Notes: generated by a model not told the origin, from the sequence alone. A DNA stretch of 64,000 bases from Pohlia nutans (GCA_022496805.1 CM040091.1:21938336-22002335); one strand, 5' to 3'. Shown: positions 44,540 to 58,067, counted from the first letter of the stretch. Numbers and translations are program-made.

Positions 44540-44710
44540 CCATGTCCTAAATTCATCCCTTTCTGATCGGTTCACACATGCATGAAGCTAACTTCCTAAA
44601 AAATATACAGCATAAAATCCACACTATAAAAAGTGCATCACAAATGAGAAAACGTGGATGAAATTTGTACATCATCCAAAATACGAACGCCTGGATAATC
44701 AAGGGTTAAG
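44540..44710. repeat. Dispersed repeat (family S), copy 2
   Basis: Matches 3745-3895 in the same orientation: CTTTCTGATCGGTTCACAC, AAAATCCACAC, AAAAAGTGCATCAC, GTACATCATCCAAAATA. Confidence 0.65.
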
Positions 44711-45382
44711 AATGTAAATTACCTCTATCTTTTGTGGTGAAAACTCAAAAATAATCCTTTCTTTCTAAGTGGGAAACGTAAAGGGTTAAGTGCATGAACA
44801 CATCACGAATTGATCAGTGATGAATTCGCAGCTGGCTTGAAGTACTGTACTACCTATCTGTGCCAGACAAGACGCGATGAGCTTGACTCTCTTGTGTTGT
44901 ATTGCGAAAATTGGTGAACAATCATTTTGTGGAACCAGGCAGGCAAGGCCGCAGCTTTGGAGCTGTTTGCAACCAAGCAGCTGGGACGGACCCCCGCCCG
45001 ATGCACAATTCTTTCGCTTCCAATTGGTCAATGCGTGGAACGTGGGCTTGCTTCAATACACATCAAGAGAATTCCACACCAAACTCTAAATGCCCTCACT
45101 ACCCTATCCTAAGGTAAGCGATCTAATCGTCCCCTTTTTATTCACTTTTTCTTGTTTGCTTTCTATTTCATTTATTATCCTTTCATTTTTTAAGAATGGA
45201 GGAATTTTTGTAAATTCTCTGAGGTTGTACCGAAAAATATCACTTGAGGATCACTTTGCTATTGTCTAAGAAAACTAGGTGAGTCCAAACATACAGTGTT
45301 GTTTATTGTTGGCAAGAAAATAATTAAGAACAATAATCAAGTAGTCTACTTCATCTTTAGTTGTTACTATTAAACTGTGGGT

Positions 45383-45920
45383 TTAACTCCTAGCTGCCCT
45401 AATTGATCATATGTGGTTGATCCAAAATTTCACAAATTATAAAAGTTCAGCTTGCTTTAAACGTTTATAAATTTTGCAAAAGATAATAAATTTTGAGCGT
45501 GATTTATTTTTCCTTTTAGATATTGAAACTAACCAACCTTTCCAAATAGAAATTTTGAAAAAATAATAATTCCAATTTCCCTCAAAGTGAAAATATCTAA
45601 AATTGTTACAAATTTGAAAATCTTTGTGGATTGAAATCATTAGGTTTTTTAACAATAAGATTAGCTCTAACATGAACAAGTAACCACCATATGAAACCAA
45701 TGTTTTTGAGCTATCATACTTGATTCCAAGTCAAAATGATTAAATATGTATTTTTTTATTAACAAACTCATAGCATTTTACCGAAGTTCAATAGTATGAA
45801 TGTTGTCTTATTGTTGTTTTCTACATATATTTAAAGATTTTAACTCATTAAAGTTGAGTAAGATGAACATTATAACACATCTAGTTTCTTAAAAAATACC
45901 TTGGGCACTTAGGGGGTTAA
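45383..45920. mobile_element. TTAA-flanked element, 538 bp
   Basis: Ends TTAACTCCTAGCTGCCC and GGGCACTTAGGGGGTTAA. A near-palindrome GATCATATGTGGTTGATC lies inside the left end. No coding frame. Confidence 0.65.
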
Positions 45921-48302
45921 ACATCAAGAGGGTGCTAGTCGGTAACTTGTAAGGTGTTTACATCATTTTTACAAATAGGGCAATTTAATACATCATGCCA
46001 TGTCCAAGCATCTGGGCAAATGATTATGGCTTTTCCAACATCAAGAATTTAGGACTTCACTAATTTTAACAATTTCCGTGCGGAGTCCGATATTTCATAG
46101 GTTCGTACATTTTTCGTGCAGATTTCGCACGGATTTTGCGCTAATTCTTCATTGAATTTGCACGGCTTCTACATTTACTCTTTCTCGTTATTTAACGAAG
46201 TGAAAATTTTGTGTGAAATTAGTGCAAAATCAACGCATAGTCCATGTGGAAAATGTACAAACCCATAAAATATTGAATGTCACACAAAAATAGTTAAAAA
46301 TCTATGGGGTCTTAATTTCCTGATGAATTGCTACACCTGCATGTGTTCAGCATCTCGTGCATGCTCTTATCCATTTGAAGAAAAAACGAAACTAGCCTCA
46401 AGCATATATGCCCATCCTTGAGCCCCCAACCTGATCAATCATCTCATGGACGCTTCACATCATCGATCAATTGAATCTTGCTTAGCGTGGCCAACAACTC
46501 CCTCCAGCATTTTTATTGTAAGCAACTTTGGTTAACCACATCCTAGTTTGGAAGAAGGTTATGTCAAAATTAAGCCCAGTGGATTTATCTTACCTTGATG
46601 TTTAAACCCTAAGGGTCCCTAGCTTTTTTGGGCTTAAAATCATCATCGCTTTTGATGTGTTATAAATGTAAATGTAAGTGAGGTTTAGAAATCTCAATTG
46701 TACAATCTTCTAACATACATGTTATAGATCAAGTGGATCACTTTTGGGGTCATTTGGCCATATAAATTGCAAGATCATAGTGTTTTAGTGCTAAAAAAGA
46801 ATGCTGAAATTTTCCTAACAACACGGTTAAAGGTGAAATTCGTTTTCAAATTACTCAAATCAAAAAACTTTGAACTATAAAGTAGTTCAAAATCATCACA
46901 TAAACACATCTGCACCAAAAAAAACTCACAAAAAGATTTAATGTGCCCTTAAATATCTTTGCAATGTCAAAAAGTAGCCCAAAAAGTGACCCATTTGAAC
47001 CAAAAAGCAAAAAGTGTTCAAACTAGACCCGTGCACTAAAATGACTCCCAAACATTTAGAACAACATGGATTGACATGAAAATATTTACCATGATAACTA
47101 GACTTCAAGGGGGATTCAACCCAACAAGTTTAATTGAAAACAAACATGGGATGAGGGAGATACACACCCCCAAAGTTGTTGCCATCAAAATTCAGAGGAA
47201 TTGTCAAAATAAAATAAAATACCTACTTTCAAATGATCATCAAAATTTCAATTCATCTTGGATTGATTTGAAATGTTTACCACACATTCCATTTATCATG
47301 CGGGGAGTTTTTGAAAAATTTCATTATTTTTTAACATAATTTGCAAAAGTTACAGCTATTCAAAGGTGAATGTCCCCCAGAAACGTCCAAAATATGGACG
47401 TCGGGACGGCTGGGGTTAAGGGTTTAAACCCCAAGGAGTCCAAAACAGAATTTTGTATATTTTAGGAAGACTTTAATGATTTTGTGTATCTGAGTTATTA
47501 TTTGAGATTTTTATAGTAACTTGTATAGGTGATGCTATGCATAAGAAAGCTATATTTCGTGAAATTCCGATAAGTATTGCAAAAGCCATGAAGGTTCAAA
47601 GTGAATTTTGGGTTTTGTATGAAACTAAAATAAATTCAAGGATCTGTTTTTAGAATATATATATATATATAGACACACACACAAAAGAAATGTTGATTCG
47701 TTTCATAATTACTAGTGAAGTGAAAATTAATAGGGTGTTTTTTCACAAAAAAATATTTTCTTCTTTATTTTAGTTTGAAAATTTTCAAAATTAATAAAAT
47801 TAATATAGGATGAAAACAGCTTGTGTCAACATTTTCAACATTGGATTTGGTATATTTCAATTCTATAGTATATTTATTGCTAATTAAAAATTTCTTTGGT
47901 CTCAAACATCTTTTTACATAACTTTCTTGAAAAAAATGATAACTAAAAGTTACTTTGTTATGACACTGAACAATACTCTTGTTTTCTTTAAAATTCACCT
48001 AAGTGTTGAATATTATAGAGGCTATAGTACTTATAACTCATTAGAAAACATTGTTTAACACCCTTATTAGCATATTGAAAGAACAAAACAAGAGTCAAAA
48101 TTCAATGAATTGAAAATCAAAATGAACCATTCGAAAGGGTAGAGTAGCTGCTAGCACAAGATGATAGTTGGTTTGATACAAATTACTTAAAAAAATGAGA
48201 GTTTAGAATTATAATTTTAAGAATTTCTCATTCTAGTATGGTAAAAGGGGAATCTAAAATGAAAAAATCTTGATATATTGATTTTTTAGCACATTAATGT
48301 CA

Positions 48303-48726
48303 AACTAGCTATAGGACCAAGAAGCCTAAATTGGATCTCATTTTTCTTTAAGCAATTTTGAGTAGGTATTTTGTAGCTTTCTTTTTATTCAAATTTATTT
48401 TCTTTCTATCAGTATTTGCATTTTTCTTCACTAATTCTAGTGATATTTAATTTAGTCCAATTTAAATCATATTTTTCATAATATGATCAATTAATCCTTG
48501 AAAGACCAAGAAACCCAAATTGGGCCTCCTATTTCTCTTAGCAGTTTTGAGTAGGTTGCATGTGGACTTCTTTTTGTTCTAATCATTTTTTCCCCCCAAC
48601 ACATGCAATGTTATGTATTGATTATGATAATTATAAAATTTGGTCCAATACAAATTAATGAATTTTCGCAATGAGATCAATTGAATTTATCATTTTGAAA
48701 CTATGAATCCTTCGTCTATGGATTAA
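48303..48726. mobile_element. Two adjoining family A MITEs
   Basis: The right copy (48491-48726, 236 bp) has ends TTAATCCTTGAAAGACCAAG and GTCTATGGATTAA. The left copy (from about 48303) begins at GGACCAAGAAGCCTAAATTG without its TTAACCC and runs into the shared TTAA at 48491-48494, so they adjoin head to tail. Confidence 0.75.
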
Positions 48727-48853
48727 TATTCTAAATGTCCAACCATCCAGAAATTGAATGATGTACAAAATCAAAAACAAGCTTTTCATCCGTCATTGAC
48801 TTTTTGTAATGTGGATCTTTTACTATACATTTTATGGAAAGTTAACTTCATAC

Positions 48854-51142
48854 CACCGGGGGGGGGGGGGGAGGGGGTGACCCTATGGGGGGTTTGTATA
48901 TCACGTGTGACCGAGGGGTATTTTTTTGGGGGGTATTTTGATGGCATAGACTAATTAAATGGACCCTTCCATTACCTAATTTTCTAATTCTTCATGTTTT
49001 TAGGGTCTATATAATTACTTACAATTTCTGAAGGTAGTAATATTTCAACCCCATAATTTATTGTAACAGATTAAAGTAAATCAGAAAAGTGAAGTTTGAA
49101 GATTAAAGACAAAAATCTTTCACACATCATACAGAAAAATTACAAACGCCCCAATATACAAACGCCCCATCATACAAACAGCATACAAGTAAAGGACAGC
49201 GCCCCATGAAGACAAGAAAACACAAACGACAAATCATACAAATAATACACTAACAGCACTAACAACTAGTTTAACAACTGCACATTCTAACCCCTGTTCA
49301 TTTGCTAACCGTTTGTTACCATTCTAATAGCAATAACTATGATCAACGCTCAAAGTGTAGCTTTAAGCTTAACAATGATGTCAGAAACTTAAACTTAACA
49401 ACTGCACATTCAACACGACCCAGAAACATTAACATGCATGCAAAACGTATCAATTCAACAACGAATCAAAGTTTAGGTCATCTTTCTGTAACTCACAACA
49501 AGACAACAAGGTTGACCATTAAACCACCATCATGTTCAATCAGTCAACCTCAGCGTGGCAAGAACTTCAAAACAGCATGACGTGAAGAAAAGACCATCAC
49601 ATTTACATCCATTAGACCAATTCCACATGAAACAAAGTCTATTTTGAAAAATGTGTTTAAGAACACAATACCTACAAAAATAAGTATTTAGGAACCCTAG
49701 TTTACGGTTCCAACACAAAAAGAAAGCCTACTGCAACAGGGTTTAGGGTTCTACAAAATTTATGTACAATGATGGCGAAAAAACAATCACTTGCGGTGGC
49801 TTGGTGCAACCCAAACGAGCTCGAACTCACGCCAATCTCTTCCCTCGAAGAGAGGCGCCTTCATCAGCCAACCGCGCGAAAGCTCGTCACACAGACAAGA
49901 TAGTTTCGGTGTGGAGAGCTCACCCAATGGAAGAAGTCGCATGCGCAATGGAATGGGCTTCATCAGCGCCCACATTACTGTGAACATCTCCAATGCCGCG
50001 TCAAACCGGTTGATGACATAGCGATCACAAGATACCCACGATGCACAACACTCCCAAACCAGGTCGAACTGCGCCAATCGCAACGCCGCGTGCTCCACCA
50101 TCGCTCTAACCATGTCCCGCCACTCCTTGCTCACCAACGTCAATTTGACCAGAAGACGCAGCCCGCGTGCCCGATCACGCACCCCAACTCGGCGAAGACT
50201 CCAATTGTGAAAGAAAGAGCTCGCCTGCTGCACGAACCCTGGCAACAACACGTCAGGAGCAATCGCCTCCAACTACGCTAACCTCCCCAACGCTTTGGGG
50301 TTGAGGAGGGCTGTCGTCCTTGCCCTCTTCCTGGAAAAACACAATCCACCCAAAGAAAAGACTGAGCCACATAGTTCCATCACACTAAACGCAACGTTAG
50401 GGTTTAGTTTGATAGCATAGAATTCGCGAGGTCAAACACATGGACGGCCACCTCAAAAACTCATAATGTGCGATTTGGAAAGGGGGCAAACCTGAACTCT
50501 GATGTGGCGCCCTCATCTGCCTCGTTCAGCTCCCCAAGCAACGCGTCTAGGGTTTGCGGTTCTAGCTTTAGCCAAGTGCAGAGTGCATCTGCTGCAGCGC
50601 CAACTGATACTAGCGCACCTATAGTTGATACATCTCAACATAGTCTCAACCTAAACCACCAAACTCTTGCTTGAGAACCCTAAAGCACAACAAACTGTAG
50701 CGCAAGAAACTATGGCGCTTGAACTCCCAAGAAACCTACAGCGGCGCAAACCCTAGTCACAATGTACAGGAAAAAAACCCTGAACCCAACTTTCCGAACG
50801 GGAGAGAAGGCTGAACTGATTCATCCGTCGTGACTCCCACATCCATGTTTTCATCCAATTTCAAATTACGTACAAAGGCGGGAGTACAGAGTGTACCCCT
50901 ATCCCCAACCTAGGGTGCTTATAGCATACTGTACATTATATCTAAAAAAGAAAAAGTAACCATCTTATCTATGACCATATATTTATTATAATCCTCAATC
51001 TCCTATTTTCACAACAATACATTACCTCAAATAATTTTCAAAATTTTACCTGCACTAAATAAAAAATACCATATCTTTGGCCACACGTTACATGCTAAAA
51101 TTTTCTAAGTCAACCCCCCCCCCCCCCCCCCCCCCCCCGGTG
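48854..51142. mobile_element. hAT-like element with G/C-run ends carrying gene fragments, 2289 bp
   Basis: The eight bases CTTCATAC occur directly before (48846-48853) and after (51143-51150) the element, an eight-base target duplication as made by hAT elements. The ends are inverted: CACCGGGG with a long G run on the left, and a C run of about 25 followed by GGTG on the right. The flanks are the two halves of one family S repeat copy, which join correctly when the element is removed. The interior holds the F-box-like pseudogene at 49787-50640. No transposase is visible, so it would depend on one elsewhere. Confidence 0.8.
49787..50640 (-). pseudogene. F-box-like gene fragment with in-frame stop
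   Basis: On the minus strand a first stretch (about 50640-50488) reads STIGALVSVGAAADALCTWL, KLEPQTLDALLGELNEADEG, ATSEF and meets GTTTGC as a possible donor. A second stretch begins after TTTTTCCAG near 50332 and reads TTALLNPKALGRLA, then TAG at 50273-50275. The frame then continues LEAIAPDVLLPGF to HRK at 49787. The segment LVKLTLVSKEWRDMVRAMV resembles the second half of an F-box. The whole is richer in GC than its surroundings. Because it lies inside a transposon, has introns, and has a nonsense codon, I infer captured genomic sequence. Exon borders and the F-box assignment are tentative. Confidence 0.45.
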
Positions 51143-51593
51143 CTTCATACATGTGTGATCCAATTAGAAAGGGGATGATTTGTGAAATTTCTATGCCTCA
51201 TTTCATGTTGTAGTGATTCACCCAAAATTTCAAAGATTTCAATGTAAAAGTGCTCTTAAAAAAATTCAATTCATAAAATCAAGTAAACAAAAAATCTTCA
51301 AAAATCACTACACTTGGTTTACTATATTTCAACCAATCACAACAAATTTCATGTATAAATTGTCAATATTTTATTTTTAATCAAATTACAAAAGAATTTT
51401 CAATTTCAAGTTTAGAAATTTAAACAAAAACATTGGTAATAACAATTGCAGATTCAACTATATGAAAAGAATCTAAAATTGATAATGTACAACTTTTATT
51501 CATACATCAACTTCAAAAATTCCCCTCCACGTTGCATTTTATGAATCTATGGTTCTTTGAAATTATGAATCCTTGGATAAACCTAGTGTAGAA

Positions 51594-52035
51594 CACTCAA
51601 ATTACCATACACTATGGCCCACGGTATTTACTGAAGTCTTTACTTTTTTTTTAAATCAAAATTATCCAGTAAAATTCATCCAAAATGGATGAAATTTTGT
51701 TCAATAGGATGTGAATTTATCCGAATGGATGAATGTACCCACAACATTCACCCACCCACAGTATATGGTGATTTCAGTGTACAATGTACATCATCATGTA
51801 CTCACCATATACATGTACATCATATACATGTACATCATCATGTATATCATCATGTACATCATATACTGTGGGTGCACGAATGGCGTTGATGGTACATTCA
51901 TCCAATATGAACAAAATTTCATCCAAGTTCTAATCCAATCTGGATGAATTGGATCAGTAATTTGAAAATATGATCATTAAAAAAGCCTGTCATTAGTAGC
52001 GTGGGCCACAGTATATGGTGATTTCAGTGTAGCAT
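51594..52035. repeat. Hairpin repeat T, full copy
   Basis: Inverted ends share ACCATA(C/T)ACT(A/G)TGGCCCACG. Inside are further palindromes: ATCCAAAATGGATGAAATTTTGTT-like pairs and an array of CATCATGTACATCATATA units at 51788-51868. A partial copy is at 33036-33222. Confidence 0.65.
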
Positions 52036-53212
52036 TATCAGTAGTAGTTTATGATATTCAATACAAATGTGGAACCTGAGTGTACGAAAGAATGGTGCAG
52101 GCGGGTCGGTGCACTCGGTTGCTTCCAAGGAAGGGGAATTGATATCAGTTCAGATCATGTAAGTTTATCCATGATTACGGCTTAGTGCACTTAACTTAGA
52201 CCTACTACTTTCATAAGCCCACTCACTGCACATTATTCAGTTGTCTGGTCTCTGATCCGCTCACAGCTGTGACCCAGCTCACCCTTGAGTAATCCCGTTC
52301 TCACTTCCATGCTTTGCTTCAACTACATTTCGGTTTAGGGGTTGGATTGCGTGATTTGCACTCCCACTTGGACACTTAGAACTCTTTCATGTCATAGGCT
52401 CAGAACCCAAAAACTCGGGGAAGTCACTTAGTGTGAATTTTGGTATAGAGTACATGAGCAAACACATGGTATTTAATGGGAGTTATGAAATAATTGGATG
52501 TTCTACTATTTATCGTGTATTTAGGGTATATTCATGGCATATTTTAGGAATACTTATAATTGGTTTTAAAACACCCTATATTACTTTTAAAATTTTAATC
52601 TCAAACGAATAAAAAATACCTTTTATTTGTTCGCTCACGGTTATCTAAATTATTGACAGTGGCTTCCCCGGGCCCGAAAATCACTTCATAATAGGTGACC
52701 CACTACATGTGTATATCTCAAGACATGCTCCAACTATATACTTCATAATAAGTGATGCTTTTGAGAAAAAAGTTTGTCCCAAATTACTTGATGCAAATCA
52801 ATTATTCAATTTAAAGTTGTTGTTTTACAAAAATCATGAGACATGTGCACAAGTTTTGTTCTTTTTCAAAATAGGTTGAAGATTGTCTTTGCTCATACGT
52901 AGATCGCAAACAACATACAGTGAATCACAAAAGTAGTTGGTCGTCCCCTCTTGATGGATGAAATGCTCTCATTTAGAAAATAATTTATTTTATGGAATAA
53001 AATTTGTATACATTGTACTAGACTTAGTGCTTTACAATGTATTGTAGAAAAAACTGAAAATCAAAAATAATTTATGTCATATTTAGATTCAATTTGGTGC
53101 TCTGTTTTTTTGTATGTATTTCATATCACTTTTCAATGATTACTCAATTTTTCAAAGAATTTCAAAGTCCACACATGAGGTGCACATTTGGGTTTTGTAA
53201 TAAAGATATCCA

Positions 53213-53360
53213 TTAAAATATGGAAGGAGTTGATACATCAATCAAGATCAGAATACATACACTAATGTAACATGAACACAATTCCAAAACAAGGAGACAA
53301 CAAACTTCCAAATACAAGGAATACCGCACAGTACATGTGTTGTGTTTATAAGTATATGTT
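53213..53360. repeat. Inverted partial copy of family D
   Basis: The complement contains GTATTCCTTGTATTTGGAAG and ACATTAGTGTATGTATTCTG, matching 29190-29290 within family D with scattered changes. The D termini are not present here. Confidence 0.6.
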
Positions 53361-53483
53361 GTAGTTTTAAGGTATTTGGAATATTTTGGTATTTTGTACA
53401 TAGGTGTTTTGATAGCTTCACAACTCCAAACCCAAAAAATTTGTTTGTCTAAGATGCACATTGCATATTCCCTCCTCTGTTAT

Positions 53484-54034
53484 TTAACCCTTTAAGGTCC
53501 CGATTCAACACTGTTTTCAAAGATTCGTTATAAAATGTTTGATAAAAAATTAAAATGGAGTTGATGTTCAAAGCAAAGTCATAAATATCAATGTGAAGAT
53601 AACATCTGTACCATTGGATTCATCGTATTTATTATTAATATTTTTAAATAAATTTTGCGAGGTTTTCTCTTGAAATTCAATTGAAAATCCAAAATTAACA
53701 TTAAATTTTAAAAAAATATTGTAATGAAATTAGAATAACATGCACTACAAGATGGTATGGTTTTTACTATTTGATTCCACTTATTCTGGAAAATCAGGTT
53801 TAAGGCCTCACTTTTTGAACTAAGATTGAAACTTGACATAAACCACTTTTGCTATTTTTCAGAAAAATTCAATATCTTATTTTAAAGATCCGTACCGTAC
53901 AAATGGTAGTCAACTAGCACAAGAATTTAAAAAAAAAAATTGAATGGATAAAAAACATCACCGTGGGTGGTGAAAGGACGTTTCAGAAATCATCCAGTGT
54001 CGAGAATCTGGACGCTGGCGCGTCAAAGGGTTAA
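53484..54034. mobile_element. TTAA-flanked element, family B, 551 bp, copy 2
   Basis: Ends TTAACCCTTTAAGGTCCCG and GGCGCGTCAAAGGGTTAA. The sequence aligns end to end with the complement of 37394-37944, and the length is identical. Near the right end the palindrome of copy 1 is degraded (GTGTCGAGAATCTGGACGC). Confidence 0.88.
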
Positions 54035-54060
54035 ACAACCAAGTCCCATTTACAACAAAT

Positions 54061-54170
<110 letters not shown>

Positions 54171-55344
54171 TTATTTATTGGTACTATAGGATTAATACTT
54201 AAACATCAAGTCCATGAAAAGTTCAACTTCATATTTTTAGTAGATGAAGCCATGCATGTTTATTACAAACTATGATTTTTTCACAAGTTTGTTGAAAATT
54301 TGAAATTTCTATGTTTTTTTGAAGTGAATGTAAAGAAAATTCATATCAATTACAAAATGTATTGAAAAATTCAATTTATTTTACCAAAGGTGTAAATTGC
54401 AATGAAGAACATTACATGACATGAACACCATTTGTGTATCTAAATTTATATTTTTTTCCTACACCATGGTAATACATGTCAAACTTGTAACTGCAATAAA
54501 ACATTCAATTTGTAGAGTTTTCCAAAAATTCAAAGTGGAGTAGAAAATAGACTTAGTAAGCATCGTTTTGTTACTCAAGCCTACATCAAAAGAACTAATT
54601 TTTATGGCTTAAATTTAGTTTAAGTAGAAAAAATTAAAAAATCCAAAATACGCTACACAGTGAACCGTTTTTACGACTCTTTTAGTACTTGAGACCCCAT
54701 ATAAAATCCAAAAGTAACTTAAATGATGTGAATTTAACTTGAAGAGGTGGCATGACCAACAAAATCCTTCACATAAAAATTGGATGAAAATCGTCCAATT
54801 AGCAGTTGGAATTGAATAACGAGTTACATTTATAAACCAATTTTTGGCCTCCCAAGCGTTCAGGGGCTAAAGAAATGTGATCATTTGTAATGAACATGAT
54901 TCATTTGTTAAGAGAGTATGCATATTCTATCTTGCTAATCATTTAAATTAGAAATTATTTTGGCCATTTAGCAATCTGCAATTGGTAAAGAATATTTGTG
55001 ATTTTCCTTGATCATTCTTGATATTAAACAAGTGGCTAGTCAGACACGTGGTCTCTGCCTTAGTATTTATCCCAATGTTTACCTTAAATTTACTATTCCA
55101 GATTCTTTTACTATCCAACCGTGTAAGTCCTCGAAGTGAAGCGCATTTGTAGTCTCTCCTTTTGTGGGATAGAGACAACAAATCAACCCCTCTCTTCAGT
55201 TACTTAGGAAGTAACTTGGCCAAGATACTATAACATTGTTAAGTCCTAGACTTTGTATACCTACTAAAGTTCTAAGATTCTCTCCAATATTTTTGGATAC
55301 TTTATTTTTCACATTTTAAAACTGTCTAACTTGCTTGACTCCTA

Positions 55345-55582
55345 TTAACCCTTAAAGGATCAAGGATTCATAATTCTAAAATGACAACTTCAATTGATCA
55401 TATTGTAAAAAATATAATTCATATAGTACCACATTTTATGTCACTAGAATCAATGAAGAACATTGCAGGTGTCGATAGAAAAGACAAATAAATTTAAATA
55501 AAAGGAAGTCTACATAGAACCTATTCAAAATTGCTAAAAAAATAGAGGCCCAATTTTGGCTTTTGAGTCCTTTGAGAGTTAA
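55345..55582. mobile_element. TTAA-flanked MITE, family A, complete, inverted
   Basis: The element is 238 bp with ends TTAACCCTTAAAGGATCAAG and GAGTCCTTTGAGAGTTAA. Interior landmarks are the complement of the other family A copies (TCACTAGAATCAATGAAGAA, ATAGAGGCCCAATTTTGGC). Confidence 0.88.
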
Positions 55583-55798
55583 ATTCCTTCATATAATAGT
55601 AAGTGTCATCTTTTAGTCTAATTCCAAGAAAAGTCAAATATCAAATGAAAGAATAGGAGGTGCAGAACCCTATCATTATAGAATGTAATGACGTACAACT
55701 AATATATGACAAATTTTATGCTGGACTAAAAAGAACATAGTAACAAGATGACATTGACATGAGTATATTTGGATTGGGCGTCTAAATTGGCAGAAGTA

Positions 55799-56155
55799 AT
55801 TATAAAAAGAGAAGCCCAAATATTTGGAATATCATTTTTCAAATTATTTTTATTTTGAATAGTGAAGAAGTGACTCTTCAAAAATATCCACAAAATTTAG
55901 CGTTTGTTCAAAAGAAAATTTCTAAAAATAATAATTATGTCAACCTTGACAACTAGATACAGTACTAACATGCTAATAATAATTATAAAAAGAGAAGCCT
56001 AAATATTTAGGAAATTGTTTTTATTATGTATATTGGAGAAGAGAATCTTAGAAAATATCTAGAAAATTTGGCATTTGTTGAAAAGAATTATTTTAAAACA
56101 ATAATTATTCAGCATGACATGCTAACCTTAATAACTAAATATGGTACCAATAATT
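55799..56155. repeat. Two tandem units of about 180 bp
   Basis: Units begin ATTATAAAAAGAGAAGCC at about 55799 and 55981; both contain AAAATTT(A/G)GC(G/A)TTTGTT and end near TAATAA. Inverted fragments lie at 38280-38360 and 33430-33500 (GGCTTCTCTTTTTATAAT). Confidence 0.65.
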
Positions 56156-56159
56156 AGTT

Positions 56160-57883
56160 TAAAGAGTTTGGAATTTATGCAAATCAATAGGAAATTTTTG
56201 AAATACAGAGGCATTCTTTATGAGTAATTTTGAAAATTTAGGCATTGCTACAAAAAAACCGTTGCAAATCATTCATACAATGCATCTTATAATACTTCGT
56301 GGCAAATCTTAAATCTCACTTAATATCCTAAGTACCCTTATTTATGGTGTAACTTTTGAAATTCCGAACACTACAGTTTTTGAATTTATGAGATTCTAAG
56401 CACAAATCTCCTATAATTTTTGAATTTGATAGAATATGGGGTAAAATAATTAATTTTTGCCTAACTTGGGAGTAGACTATGGTACTAATTGTTATAAATT
56501 TACAACAAAAAAAAAAAAAACGTCATGGTACAAAGGATAATATTATAGTAATTTTTAGGGTTTACTCATTGAAACCCATATTGAGTATCTAGTTTAGAAC
56601 TATAGTTTTTGGATAAGTTTAATATATGTATGTCAAATTAATCATGGTTTTAATTGGAAGTTTTCAATTTACTATACAATATTATTCTACGAATTCGAAA
56701 ATATTCTATATAAAAGTTTAAAAATTCATCAAAATAATTTCTAAATAATTCAACAATTTAATAATCTCCGTTAAGTTTGTTATAAGACTATGATAATTAT
56801 AAGAAAATGAAGTTATAAAGCGATGCCTTACCTTTGTAGATGAAATTCAAATATTTGGACATATTATTACTCAATCCCTTAAAAGCAACATACTTGTGAC
56901 CAGATCCTAAAGTTATGTGCATCCAAAATGTTAAGCCTAGGTTTTTGCTGCAAATGAAGTTCATTGTGAGAACAATAAAAATCTAGGATTTTCTTATAAT
57001 ACATCTATGATCAAATCCTTGAAACTTCATAGGAAGTTCAAATAACGCATGTCAAAGTGCGTTAAAATCATCTTTCATTTACCAATAAAACCCAATAATC
57101 TTGATATTAATAATAATAATAACAACAACAATAATAATAAACATGCTCAATTTCTAAAAGTGACAATTTTGGATGCAAATGATACTTCAGCTCAAATGTA
57201 AGTAATTCTTATTCACCGCAACTAAAAATAACCTTGTTTATTCATATCTTATATTGAGTACACATAGTCACAATACCATATCACTACCCTGCTCGGTATC
57301 CGCCACGATACCATGTCATGAAATCATTGACATTTCACATCTATACCTTTCATCCAATTTTCCAACATGTTTTCAAATTGTTTTCCACAGTTGTTCTCAA
57401 ATTGTTCCTATGTTGTTCCCCAAAGATTTGCATCACATTCCCCAGCATTCCCATCATGTTCCCTAATGTTCCCAAGTTCTCTTTTGTTCCCAAATTTCCT
57501 ATGTTTTTTTTGTGTTCCTAATTGATTCCCACTTTCCCAATACAATGTTGGTGCATTGCAACAAGGTGTTTGCTAGTAATAAAAACCCTTCCATCATGAA
57601 AATTAAGATGTGCCATCTGATCAAATGCACTACTTGTAAAAGGACAATTAGTAAATAAACAGTGAGGAACTTGTCACAATTAGTTGTCATTACATGCTAG
57701 GTACAATTACCATTAAGTCATGATCATGAATTTTCTGACTACAGTACATCTCTGAATGTTTAGAAACAATAACTTAACTATGGAGTTGGAGGAAGGTTTG
57801 CATTTCAAGAAAAGAACAATAATGGCACCCAGATCCCACTCAGTTAGGTCAGGGGAGACATCAGGTTTAGTGACTCTTCATAT
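56160..57883. other. AT-rich stretch without supported genes
   Basis: Nothing beyond short AAT and AAC triplet runs (about 57105-57138) and degenerate ATT-rich sequence is recognisable. Short frames at 57254-57521 are rich in TTCCC-type runs and unconvincing. Confidence 0.4.
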
Positions 57884-58067
57884 TTAACCCTTACAGGACC
57901 ACAATTATGTTTCTCTCCAAACACTCAAAAGCTGCCTAAAAGTTCCATCTCATCTTTGTTACAAAGAATAAAATCACCACAAAAAATCTCAAACATTGAG
58001 GATCAATACTCATTTCACATTGAGTTAACCGAACTTGGAAAATCAGCCTGAGTCCTTTAGGGGTTAA
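57884..58067. mobile_element. TTAA-flanked MITE, 184 bp
   Basis: Ends TTAACCCTTACAGGACC and GAGTCCTTTAGGGGTTAA. Interior AT-rich, no coding frame; the shortest complete TTAA element of the window. Confidence 0.75.

Noticed and set aside
44786..45117. Overlapping frames on both strands in a GC-richer patch.
   Set aside because: The frames conflict, show no motif, and have no flanking exons. I could not decide whether this is a promoter or a gene remnant.
46604..47420. A further TTAA-type element bounded by TTTAAACCCTAAGGG and GGCTGGGGTTAA.
   Set aside because: The two ends match too weakly to be paired with confidence.
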